Assembly: GCF_027924965.1 (NCBI RefSeq)
Contig: NZ_AP027056.1
Coordinates: 248,001-312,000, forward strand
Origin: Limnohabitans sp. TEGF004
GTDB taxonomy: Bacteria > Pseudomonadota > Gammaproteobacteria > Burkholderiales > Burkholderiaceae_C
Direction of reading: 5' to 3'
DNA length: 64,000 bases
The notes beneath the pieces are model-generated. The model had not been told where the DNA came from, did no database searches, and was given only the letters and a program-made list of their open reading frames with translations. Positions 1-8,979 of this stretch are shown here, piece after piece. The stretch's first letter is position 1; each line of letters starts with the position of its first letter. A program made the position numbers and the translations under genes.

Positions 1-275
1 CCACATTTGGCCAATGGTTTGGTTTAGAGCTGTCGGCCGAGAATAAAAAACAACTGTGGGTGCCTGAGGGTTTAGCCCATGGCTTTTTGGTGACCAGCGA
101 GAGTGCCGAGTTTTTGTACAAAACAACGGATTACTACCACCCAGAATATGAACGCAGCCTGCTTTGGAGCGACTCCGCAATTGGTATTGAATGGCCTTTG
201 CATTTGCTAGAGATGGCTCCGTTGCTGTCTGCAAAAGACTTAGATGCATCTCCTTTAAATTCCCTTGAAGAGTAA
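1..275 (+). CDS. rfbC: dTDP-4-dehydrorhamnose 3,5-epimerase, C-terminal part
   Basis: This is the 3' end of a gene that begins before the window; the reading frame starts at base 3 and gives 90 residues. The protein epimerises dTDP-4-keto-6-deoxyglucose at C3 and C5, the third step of dTDP-L-rhamnose synthesis in the cytoplasm. The recognisable stretches are VPEGLAHGF, the FLYKTTDYYHPE segment and a terminal SDSAIGIEWPL, all typical of the RmlC cupin fold. It sits 3 bases before an O-antigen ligase-like gene, which fits a rhamnose-containing surface glycan locus. The N-terminal catalytic histidine region is outside the window. Confidence 0.93.
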   Translation, partial: TFGQWFGLELSAENKKQLWVPEGLAHGFLVTSESAEFLYKTTDYYHPEYERSLLWSDSAIGIEWPLHLLEMAPLLSAKDLDASPLNSLEE

Positions 276-278
276 TCA

Positions 279-1577
279 ATGAAAAAGATCCGAGATGTAG
301 TAGAGATGCATGCGTTTAACCTGTTGGCATTCTCTGTCTTTGGAATGTTGTTTGCCATGCGGCCAATGACATGGTTGCCAACACTCGTTGTTTTGTTTTG
401 TGGTGTATGGGCTTTGATGAGTGCTGTGTATCGAGAAAAATTGCGCACATTAATTCATGAAGGCGATTGGCGATACATCGCTTGGCCATTGGTTGGCTGG
501 TTTGTAGTTTGTTTGTTTATCGGTATTTGGCATTTGGGCATTGCGCGCAAGGCTTTTCCAGAAAATGCATTTCGTATGGCGCTGGCTGTGACCACTCTTG
601 CGTTGTCTGTGAACCTAATGGCTAAAAAATCTTTTTTAGTTGGTTTGTCCGTCGCGGGAGTGTGCGTTGCCTTAAATGTGGTCTATGGTTATAAGGTCCA
701 TGATGACTATTTTCCACGCATAAGTGGTACAACCAACCATCCTATTCACTTTGGTAATTTTGCTACGTTGTTGGCCGTGTTGTTATCTAGTGCTGCTTTG
801 CTCATCCGTTCGTATGGTCAATTTTTTAGAGTCGTGTGTATTACGGCTGCCGTGTTTGCGTGTGGCGCAGCCGCGGCATCTCAGTCGCGTTCTTCAGCTG
901 GTGTGTTGCTATGCATGCTGCCACTCATTTTTGTGGTTAAGACAGATAAGTTCCACCAATGGGCCGTACGCGCTGCAGCATCTATAACAGTTGTTTTGGT
1001 TTTGGTGATTGCAGCATCCCCAGCGGCGCAAGAGAAACTGCGATTGAAAGAGGCGGCTGCAGACATCCAGCAAGTTGAGGCAAACAATTACCGCACATCA
1101 ATTGGCGCACGCTTTGCAATGTGGCATGCCGGTTGGTTGATGTTTGTCGAGAATCCACTCTTAGGTATCGGCCCCGGTAAATACCAAGCTGATTTCGGCC
1201 GAAGAATTGAACTAGGCGAAGTGCCAATGGGCGATGTGGTGCATGGGCAGCCGCACAATGACTTGTTGCACTCCGCTTCCTCTGGTGGCTTGCTTAAATT
1301 GATGGCGTATCTTTTTTTAATGGCTGGTCCATTTGTGTTTTTTTACAAAAAATACAAGGCCAACAGACACGATTTGGATAAACGAGTTTTTCCCATCATG
1401 GGCATGCAGGTGGTGGCTGCATTCTTCATCACGGGCTTGACCAACTCTAACTTCGATCTGCAAATTTACAGCACCATGTATGCGGTGCTGGTATGTGTGT
1501 TGGCACGTTTGAGTGTGTTTGAAATTAACGCAGCCGAGCCATCCACACTGTCAAGCCCAGCAGCCCCAAGCTGCTAA
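279..1577 (+). CDS. O-antigen ligase/polymerase-like membrane protein (WaaL/Wzy family)
   Basis: A 432-residue polytopic membrane protein with about ten to twelve hydrophobic segments. A large periplasmic loop near residues 240-330 carries the motif HGQPHNDLLH (about residues 321-330), the histidine-containing signature of the Wzy_C/O-antigen ligase family. Such proteins polymerise O-units or join glycan to lipid A core at the periplasmic face of the inner membrane; sequence alone does not separate the two roles. It follows rfbC by 3 bases and is probably cotranscribed. Its base composition is clearly lower in GC than the neighbouring minus-strand genes, common for O-antigen genes acquired by transfer. 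Its 3' end overlaps the convergent flippase gene by about 53 bases. Confidence 0.82.
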   Translation: MKKIRDVVEMHAFNLLAFSVFGMLFAMRPMTWLPTLVVLFCGVWALMSAVYREKLRTLIHEGDWRYIAWPLVGWFVVCLFIGIWHLGIARKAFPENAFRMALAVTTLALSVNLMAKKSFLVGLSVAGVCVALNVVYGYKVHDDYFPRISGTTNHPIHFGNFATLLAVLLSSAALLIRSYGQFFRVVCITAAVFACGAAAASQSRSSAGVLLCMLPLIFVVKTDKFHQWAVRAAASITVVLVLVIAASPAAQEKLRLKEAAADIQQVEANNYRTSIGARFAMWHAGWLMFVENPLLGIGPGKYQADFGRRIELGEVPMGDVVHGQPHNDLLHSASSGGLLKLMAYLFLMAGPFVFFYKKYKANRHDLDKRVFPIMGMQVVAAFFITGLTNSNFDLQIYSTMYAVLVCVLARLSVFEINAAEPSTLSSPAAPSC

Positions 1578-2775
1578 CCAGAGCAAATGCAGCCATGTGC
1601 TGCGCTGCATCGATGGGCTGCGCTAAACCCATCGGTGCCAAGAGCGCCGCAGCTTGCAGCGCTCCCAGCGCCATGCAAGCCCACGAATAAGCGCTGGCAG
1701 ATTGTGTTTGAAAAGGGCGGTGGCTAAACGCCGCTGACAAGCAAGCACTGCCTTGCCACAGTGCCAGTGGCGCGATGTAAGGCCACACGCCATGCCAGCG
1801 CGGGTCAAGCCATTCAAAGTACAGCGCCATAGCGCATGACAAGCCCAGCAAAATGACGCAGGCAAATGCGCCCAGGCCTAACCACCAAGGTGTGGCCATG
1901 CGCGTGCTGCTAGGGTTGGCTTGGTTTCCCTGGGCCAGCGCTACTTGTGCCCAAGCCATGTGCACCACAGCAGGCAAGAAGCCCAGCACGCGCAGCAGGG
2001 CGCTCATCCAGCCGGTTTCTTCAGCGCCATACATGCGTTGCCACACCACGATGACGGCAGTGGCTAGCAGGGCGTCTACCAGTGTGTGGGCCATGCGCAG
2101 TGTGGCGCTTCGTGGGTCGGCTTGATGGATGTTTGCGGTGGCATGTGCATCTGGCGTAGAAGCAATGGATGTAGCGCTGCTCGCATGCGCATCACGAGCG
2201 CGCAATGCAGGCAACAGCCACGCCGCCCCCACCGCATAACCCAGCAGTGCCGACAGCACCAAGGTTGGGCCGCACCAGCCGATAGATGTACTAAGCAGCA
2301 CAGCCGTGAGTGCCGTAGTGGCCGCAGTGACAGGCGGCAGCACACGCACGGCAGCTTGTTGCAAAGCATTGCCCACGCGCAGGGTAAAGCTTTGCGCCAA
2401 CATCCAACCCATTTGGCAAAACGCTAGCAGCAGCGCCCACAACAAGGCGGGCCACATGGCAAGTTGGCTAAACCACACGGCCAAAGCTGCTACGGGCAGC
2501 AAGCCCAAGCCACGCAAAGCGCTAGCGCGCCACGCGTGTTGTGCCGCGATGTGAGCCGGCAAATATTGGTTGGCTAGCATGCCCAAAGGCGCTTGGGCTA
2601 AAGCGAGCGTCATCCAGAAAAAACCGATTTGGCTGATGACCGAAAACTCACCCACTTCTTGCGGCGAGAACAAGCGCAGCATGAGCAGCGCAAAGGCTAC
2701 TTGCGTGGCAAACGCCACGGCACTCGACAGAGCCACAACTCGGCTGGTGCTGCTGAAATGCTTAAACATACTCAA
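1525..2775 (-). CDS. Polysaccharide flippase-like membrane protein (Wzx/MATE-like)
   Basis: A 416-residue very hydrophobic protein with roughly twelve predicted membrane helices. The N-terminus has the pattern seen in Wzx-type exporters: a basic start, a first helix near residues 12-35, then the FSPQEVGEFSVISQIGFF segment, equivalent to the LGxxxfGxysl region of flippases. Such proteins move undecaprenyl-linked repeat units across the inner membrane. Its start overlaps the stop of the upstream glycosyltransferase by 4 bases (ATGA), so the two are translationally coupled. The middle part, around residues 190-220, is an Ala/Thr-rich loop. No catalytic motif exists to confirm the substrate; assignment rests on topology and neighbourhood. 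Confidence 0.65.
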   Translation of the reverse strand: MSMFKHFSSTSRVVALSSAVAFATQVAFALLMLRLFSPQEVGEFSVISQIGFFWMTLALAQAPLGMLANQYLPAHIAAQHAWRASALRGLGLLPVAALAVWFSQLAMWPALLWALLLAFCQMGWMLAQSFTLRVGNALQQAAVRVLPPVTAATTALTAVLLSTSIGWCGPTLVLSALLGYAVGAAWLLPALRARDAHASSATSIASTPDAHATANIHQADPRSATLRMAHTLVDALLATAVIVVWQRMYGAEETGWMSALLRVLGFLPAVVHMAWAQVALAQGNQANPSSTRMATPWWLGLGAFACVILLGLSCAMALYFEWLDPRWHGVWPYIAPLALWQGSACLSAAFSHRPFQTQSASAYSWACMALGALQAAALLAPMGLAQPIDAAQHMAAFALVSSLGLLGLTVWMARLR

Positions 2776-3899
2776 CGCTTACTGTCTTGCTGTTCTGCAA
2801 TAGCCTGGGCAAGTGCGTGTGCATTTGCATAGGGGGCAGCCACTTCGGGCACGATGTGCAGATGTTTCCAAATCGCTAATTTGCCAAGTAACTTTGGCCA
2901 CGCAAGTTCGCGCACATCTGGCACGACATACGGGTACGCGTCTAGCGCTTCGCCAAAGCTGAATTGCCAGCTGCTTGGGGTGTCACGTAGCAAATGAAAG
3001 TTGCCTTGGTAGTGCGCCGCAAAGTAGCGCACCCACGCGTAGTCGTTGCTCACCACGGGCAGGCCCACGGCGCAGTACTCCAGCAGTTTGGTGGAGGTTT
3101 GTTGGTTGTAGGGCTCGATGTTGCTGACCAAGTTCAAACCAAAGCGCGCACGGCGCAGTTGGAGCGGCACATCGGCATGCGGCACGCGGCCTGTGCAGGT
3201 AACGCTGGCGGGTAGCTGCGCGCGCAGTGCATCGGGCATATCACCCACTAGCAGCAAAGTGCGGCCCGCGTCGTGAATGCTTTGCAGCAGCGGCACAAAG
3301 GGCAGCAGGCGGTTCATCTCGCCCAAGTAGACCAAGTCAAACTCATTGGGCGGGATGCGTGCAGGGGCATCGTCTTCGTACGAGGCTTCAGGTAATGCAG
3401 GCGCTGCCGCATCGAAGAAGGCTTGTGCCACGCCCATGTCGCGCAGAGCGTGTGGCACGCCGTCGTCAAAGCCCATGCGCTCGCGCACCCAGCCGTTTTG
3501 GAACAAACGGTAGTCTGGCTTGGGTTGCGTCCAGTGTTTGATGAAGTCTTTCAGCCACGCTTTGGGCGGGGCTGAGGTAGATGCATATTCGTGGATATGA
3601 AAAGCATTTTTCAAGCGACGTACCTCAGCGCTGGGCACGCGCCCACACATCCACCACACCACTTGCGCATTGAGTGGCACAGTGGCTCCCGTGTCGTGCA
3701 CCAAGGCTTGGTGGCCATGTGAGGTGATGAAGTCCACGTACGCATCAATCTCGGGCAAGTAGGCTGGGCCGCCGCGCACGAAATGAATGCAAACGGCTGG
3801 TTTGGTCGTAGGTGATGTGGCCTTGTGAATAACGGCATTTTGGAAAAATGCTTCGGTTAATTCAGGCGCGTCATCAGGGGCGATCCATGTGTCGGTCAT
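2772..3899 (-). CDS. Glycosyltransferase, GT-B fold (GT4-like)
   Basis: A 375-residue soluble protein. The C-terminal half has the features of GT-B glycosyltransferases: a LVYLGEMNRL strand opening the donor domain (about residue 190), a GRVPHADVP segment, then LVSNIEPYNQQTSTKLLEY with the nucleotide-sugar-binding glutamate followed by CAVGLPVVSND. The N-terminal acceptor domain is divergent. It probably adds one sugar to a lipid-linked glycan at the cytoplasmic membrane. It overlaps the flippase gene by 4 bases. Upstream lies the opposite-strand toxin-antitoxin pair, so transcription probably begins in 3900-4021. Donor and acceptor cannot be named from the sequence. Confidence 0.75.
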   Translation of the reverse strand: MTDTWIAPDDAPELTEAFFQNAVIHKATSPTTKPAVCIHFVRGGPAYLPEIDAYVDFITSHGHQALVHDTGATVPLNAQVVWWMCGRVPSAEVRRLKNAFHIHEYASTSAPPKAWLKDFIKHWTQPKPDYRLFQNGWVRERMGFDDGVPHALRDMGVAQAFFDAAAPALPEASYEDDAPARIPPNEFDLVYLGEMNRLLPFVPLLQSIHDAGRTLLLVGDMPDALRAQLPASVTCTGRVPHADVPLQLRRARFGLNLVSNIEPYNQQTSTKLLEYCAVGLPVVSNDYAWVRYFAAHYQGNFHLLRDTPSSWQFSFGEALDAYPYVVPDVRELAWPKLLGKLAIWKHLHIVPEVAAPYANAHALAQAIAEQQDSKR

Positions 3900-4021
3900 A
3901 AAAATATTTGGTGAGCGCTTATTTCACTTGTTGCATTTATTGCACTTGTGGGTTTGCAGTAGTGGCGTACCTACGCAAATTATGAAACACAGTTAAACAG
4001 CCATCACTACAAGAGAGCACC

Positions 4022-4492
4022 ATGAGTTCAACCATTGACAGGGACAGGCTTGTCCCGCCCCCACTGAACGATCGCGAAACAGAAATGGTAAGGATCGCAG
4101 AACGAATGATTATGGCTTGTCTAGACCACTCACGCGCGGCCACCATCACGATAGAGAGTGATGATGGTTCGAGTCCAAGCGTCCAAGTTCCTCCGCAAGT
4201 TTTGCGGGTTCTGGGCCAAACGTTAGGACTGATGGCCCGTCACCAACCCATCATGCTTGTGCCAGAAAAGCAGGAGCTCAGTACGGTTGAAGCCGCCAAT
4301 TATTTGAATGTTTCGCGGCCATTTCTTATTAAAGAAATCGAAGCGGGACGACTGGTGCATCGCATGGTTGGCACGCATCGTCGTGTCAAGTTTTCAGATT
4401 TGATGGATTACGCGAAAGCCATGCGCGAAAAACAGCAAGAGGCTCTTGATAAGAAGGCTGCAAACGCACGCGAACTCGGTCTTGAATATTGA
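4022..4492 (+). CDS. Excisionase-type helix-turn-helix protein, probable antitoxin
   Basis: A 156-residue protein. Residues about 84-130 form a MerR/excisionase-like winged HTH with the pattern LSTVEAANYLNVSRPFLIKE, followed by a wing in which GTHRRVKFSDL matches the usual HRRF-like recognition strand. The C-terminus (KQQEALDKKAANARELGLEY) is charged and helical, typical of antitoxin tails that bind a partner. The gene is 12 bases upstream of a PIN-domain gene, so the pair has the layout of a type II toxin-antitoxin module in which this protein neutralises the toxin and represses the operon. It is on the strand opposite to the surrounding glycan genes and is lower in GC. Confidence 0.78.
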   Translation: MSSTIDRDRLVPPPLNDRETEMVRIAERMIMACLDHSRAATITIESDDGSSPSVQVPPQVLRVLGQTLGLMARHQPIMLVPEKQELSTVEAANYLNVSRPFLIKEIEAGRLVHRMVGTHRRVKFSDLMDYAKAMREKQQEALDKKAANARELGLEY

Positions 4493-4504
4493 TAAGTAGT
4501 AACT

Positions 4505-5050
4505 ATGGCCGGAAACAACCGTTACACCGCATTGTTAGATGCAAACGTTCTTTACTCGGTTGCCATTTCCGATGCCTTGATGGAAGTCGCTGCTACTGGC
4601 ATATATGCGGCAAAGTGGTCTAGACAGGTTGACGAAGAGTGGGTAAGAAATCTTGCTAAAAATAAAGGTAGACCTGAAGTCGACTTTCATACAAGGCGGG
4701 ACTTGATGCATGACGTATGCCCAGATTGGGAGGTTCCAGAAGAAGCTTGGATGCTCATTGAGCTAAGCCTTGAGCTTCCAGATGTGAACGATCGGCATGT
4801 TTTAGCAGCGGCCATTGCTGGACATGCAGACTCTATCGTGACGATTAATATCAAGGACTTTCCAGCCTCTGTATTGAGTCCGCTTGGAATTACGGCTTTG
4901 CATCCAGACGAGTTTTTGTTACAGCAACTAGAGCTCGAGCCTTTGGTTGTGTTGCCTGCATTTACGCCAGAAAAGTTCGCAGATGTATTAGAGCGCAATG
5001 GCTTAATTCAAACAGCAGCATTTTTGCGGCAAGCGCTTCAATTAATCTAG
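4505..5050 (+). CDS. PIN-domain protein, probable ribonuclease toxin
   Basis: A 181-residue protein of the PIN_3 type. The first acidic residue is D12 in TALLDANVLYS, conserved acidic residues follow in VDEEWVRN (E44/E45), then D96 in the LPDVNDRHVLAAAI motif and the TINIKDF segment (N115, D118). These form the Mg-dependent nuclease site of PIN ribonucleases such as VapC. The tail of about 55 residues beyond the core is longer than in VapC. The partner HTH protein is directly upstream. Stop codon at 5048-5050 leaves 10 bases to the convergent glycosyltransferase. Target RNA is unknown. Confidence 0.8.
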   Translation: MAGNNRYTALLDANVLYSVAISDALMEVAATGIYAAKWSRQVDEEWVRNLAKNKGRPEVDFHTRRDLMHDVCPDWEVPEEAWMLIELSLELPDVNDRHVLAAAIAGHADSIVTINIKDFPASVLSPLGITALHPDEFLLQQLELEPLVVLPAFTPEKFADVLERNGLIQTAAFLRQALQLI

Positions 5051-5060
5051 ATTTAGATTC

Positions 5061-6083
5061 CTATCGGTGCATTTGGGTGCGAAGCAACTCTTGCCAATTG
5101 CCAACAAACCCATCGATATGATGTCGCGCCACGATGCGGGCCATGTCGTCACGCACTTGTTGTTGGGGCAGACTTAGCACTGTCATCACAGCTTCGGCCA
5201 ACGACACGGGCGCATCGCCACGGGCCAGCAGGTAAGGAGCATCAAGGTCGTACAGCTCGCGCATGGCGGGGATGGGCAAAGACACACAGGGCACGCCGCA
5301 TGCCAGCGACTCTAGCGCGGTCATGGGGCAGCCCTCGTAGCGCGAGGTGAGCAGCGTCATTTGCCATGGCTTGTACAGGCTCGCGCCGCTGGGGTGCTTG
5401 CCCAAAAAATGTACGCGGCCTTGGTACATCAAGTCCATGCCATCGTGAATCATCTTGCGGTGCATGGGGCCTTCGCCCACGATGCCAAGCTGCGCTTCGT
5501 CGGGCAAATAGCGCAAGGTGTCTAGCAACAGATGTGGGCGCTTCTCAGCCGACAAGCGGCCCACATAGCCCAGCAGCAAAGGCGGAATGCTTCCGCCGCC
5601 GTGGCCTGCATGCACATGAATGGCTTGGCCTTCAGGCATGGGCGCGATGCCGTTGGGCACGACTGTGCAGCGTTGCTGCTTGCCCAGCGTGATGAAGCTG
5701 AGCAACGAGTCTTGCGTGGTGCGCGATACGCACACAAACTGGCTGACTTGTTTGTAGAGCAATCGCAGCCAAAGTTTTTTGATCGCCGATGTGCCTGCCT
5801 CGTGCAGCACATCCATCAATGGGCCATGCACCCAACTGACCAGCGGTTTGCCTGTGATGGCTTTGAGCGCTGCGCCGCAGTAGGTGGGGCCAAAGTTGTG
5901 GGTGGCCACGATGACATCGTGCTGCTTGGCTGCACTGACCAATGCGGGCCATTGCGTTTGCTGCCAAGGCAGTGCGGTGACTTGCCAGCCTTGCGCGCTG
6001 AGCGCATCGGCCAAGGTGCGCGTCATGGTGTGCACGCCGCCCCATGAGGGCTCTTCTAGCAACAGGATGCGGCGGGTACTCAT
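5061..6083 (-). CDS. Glycosyltransferase, GT4 family
   Basis: A 340-residue enzyme using the ATG at 6083; an in-frame TTG at 6110 would add nine residues but would overlap the upstream gene and has no better ribosome site. The N-terminus has the WGGVHTMTRTLADAL glycine-rich acceptor loop; the donor domain has LLGYVGRLSAEKRPHLLLDTL (positions about 165-190), GEGPMHRKM and the E-x7-E motif in SRYEGCPMTALESLACGVP. This is the standard layout of retaining GT4 enzymes, which build lipid-linked glycans at the inner membrane. It follows the GT/PGT fusion gene with almost no gap and is probably cotranscribed. Confidence 0.87.
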   Translation of the reverse strand: MSTRRILLLEEPSWGGVHTMTRTLADALSAQGWQVTALPWQQTQWPALVSAAKQHDVIVATHNFGPTYCGAALKAITGKPLVSWVHGPLMDVLHEAGTSAIKKLWLRLLYKQVSQFVCVSRTTQDSLLSFITLGKQQRCTVVPNGIAPMPEGQAIHVHAGHGGGSIPPLLLGYVGRLSAEKRPHLLLDTLRYLPDEAQLGIVGEGPMHRKMIHDGMDLMYQGRVHFLGKHPSGASLYKPWQMTLLTSRYEGCPMTALESLACGVPCVSLPIPAMRELYDLDAPYLLARGDAPVSLAEAVMTVLSLPQQQVRDDMARIVARHHIDGFVGNWQELLRTQMHR

Positions 6084-6096
6084 GCGTTCAAGCGGC

Positions 6097-8979
6097 TCAG
6101 CGTGCGCCAAAACCTGTGCACACAGTCTTCACGGTTTTGGCGGCAATCAACAAGTCCAGCGCGAGCGAGTAGTGCGCCACGTAATACAAGTCGTAGCTGA
6201 GTTTGATGCGCGTGGTGTCTGCGCTGTCGGCATAGCCTTGCTGCACTTGGGCCCAGCCTGTGAGGCCAGGGCGCACGAGATGGCGGTAGGGGTAGCTGGG
6301 GATGGTGGCTGCAAAGTCGCGCACAAACGCGGTTTGCTCAGGGCGTGGGCCAATCAGACTCATGTGGCCCATGAGCACGTTGAAGAGTTGTGGCAGTTCG
6401 TCTAAACGGCTGCGGCGCAACAGGCGGCCCACGCGGGTGATGCGCGGGTCTTCGGCTTGCGCAAAGTGCACGCCTGGTGCTTGCAAGCCGTGCACCATGC
6501 TGCGGAATTTCCACAGCGTGAACACTTGACCATCACGGCCCACGCGGGGTTGCGAATAAAGTGCGGGGCCTTTGGAGTCCAAACGCACAGCCAGCGCAAC
6601 GCACACTGCGAGTGGTAGCCACAAGGGCGCGAATGCAATGACGGTGATCACATCCAACAAACGTTTGGCGCGGTCGTAGCTCGGGTCGTTGTCGATTTCC
6701 CAAAGCGAATCCGCAGCAGTGGGCAGCATCTTGCGGCCGCTGGTGAGCTCGGCCACGGCTTCGACGCTGTACAGGCGCAGGTGTTGCATCTTGAGCTCGC
6801 CCAACAAACGCGTGCGTTCGTCGGTGCTGCGCACATGTCGGTCCAGCACCACGCCGTCGCAGGCGGGCAGGGGTGTGTCGCTGTTGGGGTTCCAAGCGAT
6901 GAGTTGCACGGCTTGTGGGTCGAGTGTGTTGGGGCTCAGGCACGCGGCCAGTTGGGCGGGCACATTGGCGTCGAGATGCACCAAACGCAAGGCACGGTGT
7001 TTGACATGGCGGCGGTAGCCCCACCACAGCCACAGCGTGGTGGCGGCATAGGCCCACGCCACGGCAGCGCGTGAGTACGGCTGCTGCAACAGTGCAAAGC
7101 CCAAAGGCGTGAACAAAAACGGCGCGGTGGTCGATACCCACAACACACCGCTGCGCTCGGCCACGGGCAAGTTGGAAGCGCGCATCAGCAAATGCGTGGC
7201 GATGGCATAAGGCAGCACGCACCACCAGAGTGTTTCGCCAAACTGGTAGGTCATAACGCCTGCGTCTTCCAACAACTGCGCAGCCATCAGGCTAGGCAGC
7301 AACATCCAAACGCCCCACAAGGCCCAGCGTTGCAGGGCATCACGGCGGCGCACCGAGGCGGACACGAGGCCTGCACTGTTATGCGTGCTGGTGTTGGCGT
7401 CATCTTGGGCAAGTGTTTTTGTTTCTGTCGCTTCTTGCGTGCATTGGCGGTACACCTGCAGCACGCGCTCAGCCATGGGCTCTGCGGCAAAAGCGCTCTC
7501 GAAGGTTTGCTGTGCTGCGCGGCCCAAGCGTTTGCGCAAGTGCGGGTCGCGTACCAGTTGCAACAGTTTTTCGGCCACAGCATCAGGCGTGTTGGCGGTG
7601 AGTACGCCGTCTTGGTAGGGGATGATTTGCTCGCGAATACCAGGCAAGCTGCTGGCCAGCACACACAGGCCCGCACGCATGGCTTCGAGCACAGTGATCG
7701 GCATGCCTTCGTGGTCAGACAGCAGCACAAACACCTCGTGCTGTGCCAGCAGTTCGCTCACGTGGCTCACGTCGCCCGCCCAAGTGATGTTTTTGAGGTT
7801 GAGCGTTTTGGCCTCAGCACGCAGTTCAGCGCTGAGTGGGCCATCGCCCGCCAAGGTGACGGGCAGCTCAAAGCCCAAGGTGTTGCGCACTTTGGCCAAT
7901 GCTTGCAGCAGCAAATCGTGGCGCTTCGGGCTTTTCATGCGCGCCACCATGATGAGACGTGGCGTGCTGGCGGCTTGTTGTGCTGGCTGTTTGGTTTCGT
8001 CGCTTGATTCGGTTGAGCCGTCCGTGCCTGCCACTTCGAGTTTGGGCAAGCTTGCAATGCCGTTGGGGATGACGTGCACGCGTTCGTGCTCAATGGCGAG
8101 GTCGTAAGCTAAATCACGCTCGTATTTGGACACGCAAATCATGTGCGTAGTCCAACGCGCCATCATGCGTTCGGCCAATGCGGCAGCGGTGCGGCGCACC
8201 AGCGGCACTTCGGGCTTGAAGCCAAAGCCATGCACGGTGTAAACCGCAGGGATGTTCGCGCGATGCGCAGCCACGCGAGCAACCAAACCGCCAATGGCGC
8301 TGTGGCCATGCACGAGGTCGGGCTTGTGTGTGTGGATGAGTTCGGTCAGCTGTTGCACCGCAGGCCAAAGCTTGAGCGGGTTGAGCGACTCCAGCATGTC
8401 GGGCATAGGGCACACGGTGATGCCGAGTGCGGTGAGCTCGCGGCCCAACACAGACTCTTCCACCGGCCCGCCAATGACGACGGTGAATTGCACGCGCGCT
8501 TGCAAAGCTTGGCACAAGTCACGCACATGCGACTGTGCGCCACCGGCTTCACCACGAGTGATGACGATCATCACGTGCGGTACTTGTGCGGCGGCTTGCA
8601 ACGCAGCAAGGTCTAGCTTGGCCCACGGGCTGTTGCGGCGGCGTTGGGGTTCGACGAGGCCAGCTAAGTGCAGCGTTTTTTCGATGTGAACGCCTTGGTC
8701 GACGACAGGTTCTGTGGTTGGCGCCTGATATACATCGCTTGATGTGTCCGTTGCTAGCTCAGCAGAGTTAGATGCTGCTTCTTTGTTCGCAGGCGTCTCG
8801 TGTGCAGCGTCAGCAAGGTGGGGAACAGTTTCAGTTGCGACGGTTTGCGCGGCTGGCTCTGCCACCTTGCGCTTCGCACGCGGCTTTTTTGTCGCCGCAG
8901 GAGGCGGCAATGTCGCTGGGTCAAAGGCAGGCGGAAAGTCGTCAAACAGTGACAGCGTGCCGTCGTCTTGGTTTTTCAT
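6097..8979 (-). CDS. Fusion: GT4 glycosyltransferase plus membrane phosphoglycosyltransferase
   Basis: A 960-residue, two-enzyme protein. Residues 1-130 are Ala/Pro/Thr-rich and probably disordered. Residues about 135-530 form a complete GT4 enzyme (MIVITRGEAGGAQSHV acceptor loop, RLIMVARMKSPKRHDLLL donor strand, SDHEGMPITVLEAMRAG with the E-x7-E pair). About 555-680 holds several hydrophobic helices, then a short soluble linker. Residues about 765-960 are a polyprenol-phosphate sugar-1-phosphate transferase of the WcaJ/PglC type: a membrane hairpin, a TLWKFRSMV motif, the catalytic Asp-Glu pair D860-E861 in RSRLDELPQLFN, SLIGPRPE and VRPGLTGWAQV. The protein may therefore both start a lipid-linked glycan and add a later sugar. 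Overlaps galE by 4 bases. Confidence 0.88.
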   Translation of the reverse strand: MKNQDDGTLSLFDDFPPAFDPATLPPPAATKKPRAKRKVAEPAAQTVATETVPHLADAAHETPANKEAASNSAELATDTSSDVYQAPTTEPVVDQGVHIEKTLHLAGLVEPQRRRNSPWAKLDLAALQAAAQVPHVMIVITRGEAGGAQSHVRDLCQALQARVQFTVVIGGPVEESVLGRELTALGITVCPMPDMLESLNPLKLWPAVQQLTELIHTHKPDLVHGHSAIGGLVARVAAHRANIPAVYTVHGFGFKPEVPLVRRTAAALAERMMARWTTHMICVSKYERDLAYDLAIEHERVHVIPNGIASLPKLEVAGTDGSTESSDETKQPAQQAASTPRLIMVARMKSPKRHDLLLQALAKVRNTLGFELPVTLAGDGPLSAELRAEAKTLNLKNITWAGDVSHVSELLAQHEVFVLLSDHEGMPITVLEAMRAGLCVLASSLPGIREQIIPYQDGVLTANTPDAVAEKLLQLVRDPHLRKRLGRAAQQTFESAFAAEPMAERVLQVYRQCTQEATETKTLAQDDANTSTHNSAGLVSASVRRRDALQRWALWGVWMLLPSLMAAQLLEDAGVMTYQFGETLWWCVLPYAIATHLLMRASNLPVAERSGVLWVSTTAPFLFTPLGFALLQQPYSRAAVAWAYAATTLWLWWGYRRHVKHRALRLVHLDANVPAQLAACLSPNTLDPQAVQLIAWNPNSDTPLPACDGVVLDRHVRSTDERTRLLGELKMQHLRLYSVEAVAELTSGRKMLPTAADSLWEIDNDPSYDRAKRLLDVITVIAFAPLWLPLAVCVALAVRLDSKGPALYSQPRVGRDGQVFTLWKFRSMVHGLQAPGVHFAQAEDPRITRVGRLLRRSRLDELPQLFNVLMGHMSLIGPRPEQTAFVRDFAATIPSYPYRHLVRPGLTGWAQVQQGYADSADTTRIKLSYDLYYVAHYSLALDLLIAAKTVKTVCTGFGAR

